Shown here piece after piece: positions 61,251 through 64,000 of a stretch of 64,000 nt of DNA. Each line of letters starts with the position of its first letter. Positions within the stretch are counted from its first letter, which is position 1. The DNA is taken from contig NC_063276.1 in NCBI RefSeq assembly GCF_910591885.1, positions 6,448,001 to 6,512,000 on the forward strand, in the 5' to 3' direction. The DNA comes from Bombus terrestris. Lineage: Eukaryota; Arthropoda; Insecta; Hymenoptera; Apidae. The notes under the pieces were generated by a model. It worked only from the letters and a program-made list of their open reading frames with translations, was not told the origin of the DNA and made no database searches. The position numbers and the translations under genes were made by a program.

Positions 61251-64000
61251 CACGAAGCTGGTTTCATTGGTACATAAGATAGATGACAGTCGATGGACGA
61301 AGATATACGCTGCTGAGAATAATTGAAGGATCGTTTCCTGTGTCGCCTTTGTAGTTTTATATTATCTCATCGTGTCCGTACATTTTTAATTATAATTCTA
61401 CTTCGTCTTCATGCTACTTTTTAATTCCTAGCGAAAGTAGCACAACATCGATCTGCACTTCCATCTTTTGAATATTTTCACACCGAACTTTATCTAGAAG
61501 TTATAAATATTTAAGCTTCGAATCTACTTATACGCTTTTGAATAACCGCAGCATTATGATCGCCTATGTATAGGTTGGAAGACAACCTTTATTGCAATAT
61601 CTTACAATCAGAATGTCGATTTCTATTAATCCAATTAAAGTTTCTATTTTAACATTGTTCTGGTAAAATACAAATAAATTCAAAAATCAACCACTTAATG
61701 TTATAAGCGGCGTTTCATCCACACTTTTGTACGTATTCGTAGGTTGCATTGAAAAATATCCAGGAGAATAAGAGGAACAGAATACGAATGGTCGTTCGTG
61801 CGATGGAATACGCGGCTAAATGATGCGCGATATTTTATTCATACGGTAAGGAAAACGATAAAGAAGATTGGAGACGTCGATCGCTCCTCGTGTGACGTAT
61901 CTATGAAAATTCAATAGCCGCCAGAGGGGAGGAAGACGCTTCTCGTTTTCCTCGCGTGCTTTTTCGACACGCGGAACACGTAAGGTAATAACACGTCGCG
62001 ATTTCAAACGATACACGGACGGAGGCTGCACCTTTCGTCGCGCAGATTTCTCTCTTTGCTGTAACTCGGTTACACGTTGAAGAGACGCAGCCTCGTGTTA
62101 CGCGCTTTTGTTCCATACGGACCGCGGAAATTTCGTGACGACCGCCCTCGTTCGACGATCGATCGTCGGGTATGCTACCGCGTTACGAAACAACGAAACT
62201 ACCGATTCTCCGTCCTCTTCTTCCTCGTGCACTGCTTTTCATCGTGGGATCGTCCGGCGAATCATTCTGCGTGCCGGCAGATCGTCCATTCAACGTAGCG
62301 AAGGTACTCTTGTTATTATTTATCTTTTAATAAAGGAAATTTCTAAGGGAACGCTTCTTACTTTTTAAAAGTTGGGGAATTAATATCGTTGGTTCGGTGG
62401 AAAAGTGGTGTACGATCGAGAAAGGAGAATTATTTTGAAATGATTGAAGTAGGAAATTATTAATTGATTATCTAACAATGAAAACTATCTTTCTTCTTTT
62501 GCAATTGTTGGGTTTTATTATTTTGCAAATGGGATTAAAATGGAGAAAGTTTGAAGTGGAAAATCACTCATTAATCAATTATCTAGCGACGAGAAAAGAT
62601 TGTGTTTTCCCCACTCTTTGAGTTTTAATGATCATCGAGGTAGAGTTGAACAATAGTTTTTGTGAATTGTGCCATCCTTCTTGGCAAATATGATCTTATT
62701 AAGGTAATTCTGATACTTTTATTCTAATAAATAGAGCTGACTTTTAGACTATATTTACATAGATATTTCTACAAATTACATTGCAAATCTAAAAATTAAT
62801 CAATAAAATATTATTAATCAAACTTTCGTGCGCACATTCTTCCTTTCTTCATTTACATTCTAGATTTATTTATTTACATCTTTCGGTTAAATAGCCTGCT
62901 TTTAACGTTCTAAGTACGGTTGAACGCGTAGGGGTAATTTTGGAGGATTAGGATCAACAAATGTATCTCACCTCCGATGCACCAGCACATCGAGGGTGAA
63001 ACGTTGGAAAATAGGGGCTCGGAGTTAGGGAGAGTTTCATAGCCGAGTTGCCTTAGGAGAAAACTCAAACCGCGTTGTGAACTAAAGTTCGACGTTTTCT
63101 CTTTCCTTTCTTTTTTTACCGTGCTACGAGGTTGAAAGAGACTATAATTAACGCCAGTCGATAACTCGTATATGAATATATCACACACATTACACAGATG
63201 AAGCCTACTTACGCGGAAAATCCCATTATATTTATCGAATCGATCGAATCTTCTCGCTATTACGCCTCTTATATAAATATTAAAACAGCAACTAACATGC
63301 TTACGATGAGTAAATGACAAAACCATTTTGTCACTTAGTGGATAATGAAAATTACTCTTCTGACAACATCTTTTCGTCGACAATTCGTATACCGGCCCCT
63401 AATTTATTGAAAGCTAGATCAGATAATGTGCTTACATTCAATTTCGTGATAAATCTGTAGAATCCCAGACATCTTCGCTAAAATCTCTCAGACCAATTAA
63501 TCTTCGATGAAATTTAATAACAGAGAAATACTTGCTAAAAGTATACATCTCGCGGTGCACCAGATCGTAAATTGATATAAGGGAATATTATAAACAGCAA
63601 TTCGTTGATTGTTACTAGTGTATTCTATGGACGTTCGATTTTTCTCTAATTCGTGACGCAGTATCCAGAATGACCTAATTTAATTCAAGCTCTCGCGGCT
63701 ATTGCTTTCTCTTCCTAGATTGGAAAACCAAACGACCGTTGAAAGTGCTTGAAGCTTCGCCTTTTCTTACAGTTCTAACCATAAAAATTTATAATTGCAA
63801 CCGCGGTTATTTCCTCGGCGGTTACTTTCTTTCTGCGTTCCGGGCATTTCGAGAAGCAGAAAATATTTCCGAATATAAATTCTCCATCAAACGATCGGGA
63901 ACAGATTTTATTTGATTGCAACCATGAAAATTTTCATTATTTTCTCGATAGCCATATTCTTCAATTGGAAGAAAGTAATATCGATTGGAAAGCAATGGCA
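61251..64000. other. No gene recognised; CpG-rich 61890-62290
   Basis: The CpG-rich block holds TGTAACTCGGTTACA (62060-62074) and a 16-bp palindrome. The minus frame 62910-63383 (157 codons) contains CGGAG|GTGAGATAC, a fair donor near 62968, but has no recognised domain. The last kilobase is AT-leaning and featureless. Confidence 0.55.
62153..62168. repeat. 16-bp perfect palindrome in CpG-rich DNA
   Basis: CGACGATCGATCGTCG. About one such palindrome is expected by chance in a window of this size. Confidence 0.85.

Noticed and set aside
62153..62168. Perfect 16-bp palindrome as a possible protein-binding or cruciform site
   Set aside because: About one is expected by chance in 64 kb, so it is listed as a repeat only.
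62910..63383. 157-codon minus-strand frame with a donor-like site near its end
   Set aside because: Composition is ordinary AT-rich translation with no domain; the donor match is moderate and no acceptor or partner exon was found.
1..64000. CRISPR arrays, bacterial operons, integrated viral genes, tRNA and rRNA genes
   Set aside because: No regularly spaced repeats, no gene-dense coding, no viral domains and no tRNA-type T-loop/acceptor pairing were found on reading both strands by eye.

Overview
The window looks like nuclear DNA of an insect, most likely a hymenopteran such as a bee. This is an inference from overall character: AT-leaning sequence (about 38-40 % GC by eye) that is unusually rich in CpG even outside any gene, few transposon remains, short (TC)n/(AG)n and (TTA)n microsatellites, and small elements whose ends read TACAGGGTGTC. 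No ribosomal RNA, tRNA, CRISPR array, bacterial operon or viral gene was seen. I found no protein-coding exon that I can defend. The longest open frames (about 150-160 codons) are what chance gives in 64 kb read in six frames, they overlap on opposite strands, and none shows a recognisable domain. The one exception is a short piece of reverse transcriptase.

Layout. Positions 1-10.7 kb are unannotated DNA alternating between CpG-rich blocks (0.3-0.85, 4.1-4.8, 7.6-8.0 kb) and AT-rich blocks. Around 10.9-11.2 kb is a promoter-like stretch ending in a strong splice donor, a weak candidate for a non-coding first exon. From 12.0 to 12.56 kb one strand is strongly purine-rich and C-poor. At 24.7-25.34 kb a C-poor stretch switches abruptly to a G-poor one. 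CpG-rich blocks recur at 22.2-22.8, 25.6-25.8, 30.65-30.9, 38.0-38.35, 56.1-56.4, 60.6-61.2 and 61.9-62.3 kb. Strong donor sequences lie at 40.69 kb (+), 45.05 kb (-) and 60.89 kb (+). These are compatible with long introns or distant 5' exons but do not prove a gene.

Mobile DNA. A 110-bp reverse-transcriptase fragment at 33.05-33.16 kb sits between exact 14-bp direct repeats. A 575-bp element at 35.39-35.96 kb has 18-bp terminal inverted repeats (16/18 identical) and TA on both sides. Two short inverted-repeat elements of one family lie at 37.69 and 51.16 kb, with a partial relative at 57.63 kb. Several solitary TACAGGRTG ends are scattered from 40 to 57 kb.

No operon-like or multi-gene system is visible. 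The best reading is a long intergenic or intronic stretch with candidate regulatory clusters (28.5, 39.5 and 52.3 kb) and a few small, unusual insertions. The most unusual is the reverse-transcriptase fragment with flanking duplications.
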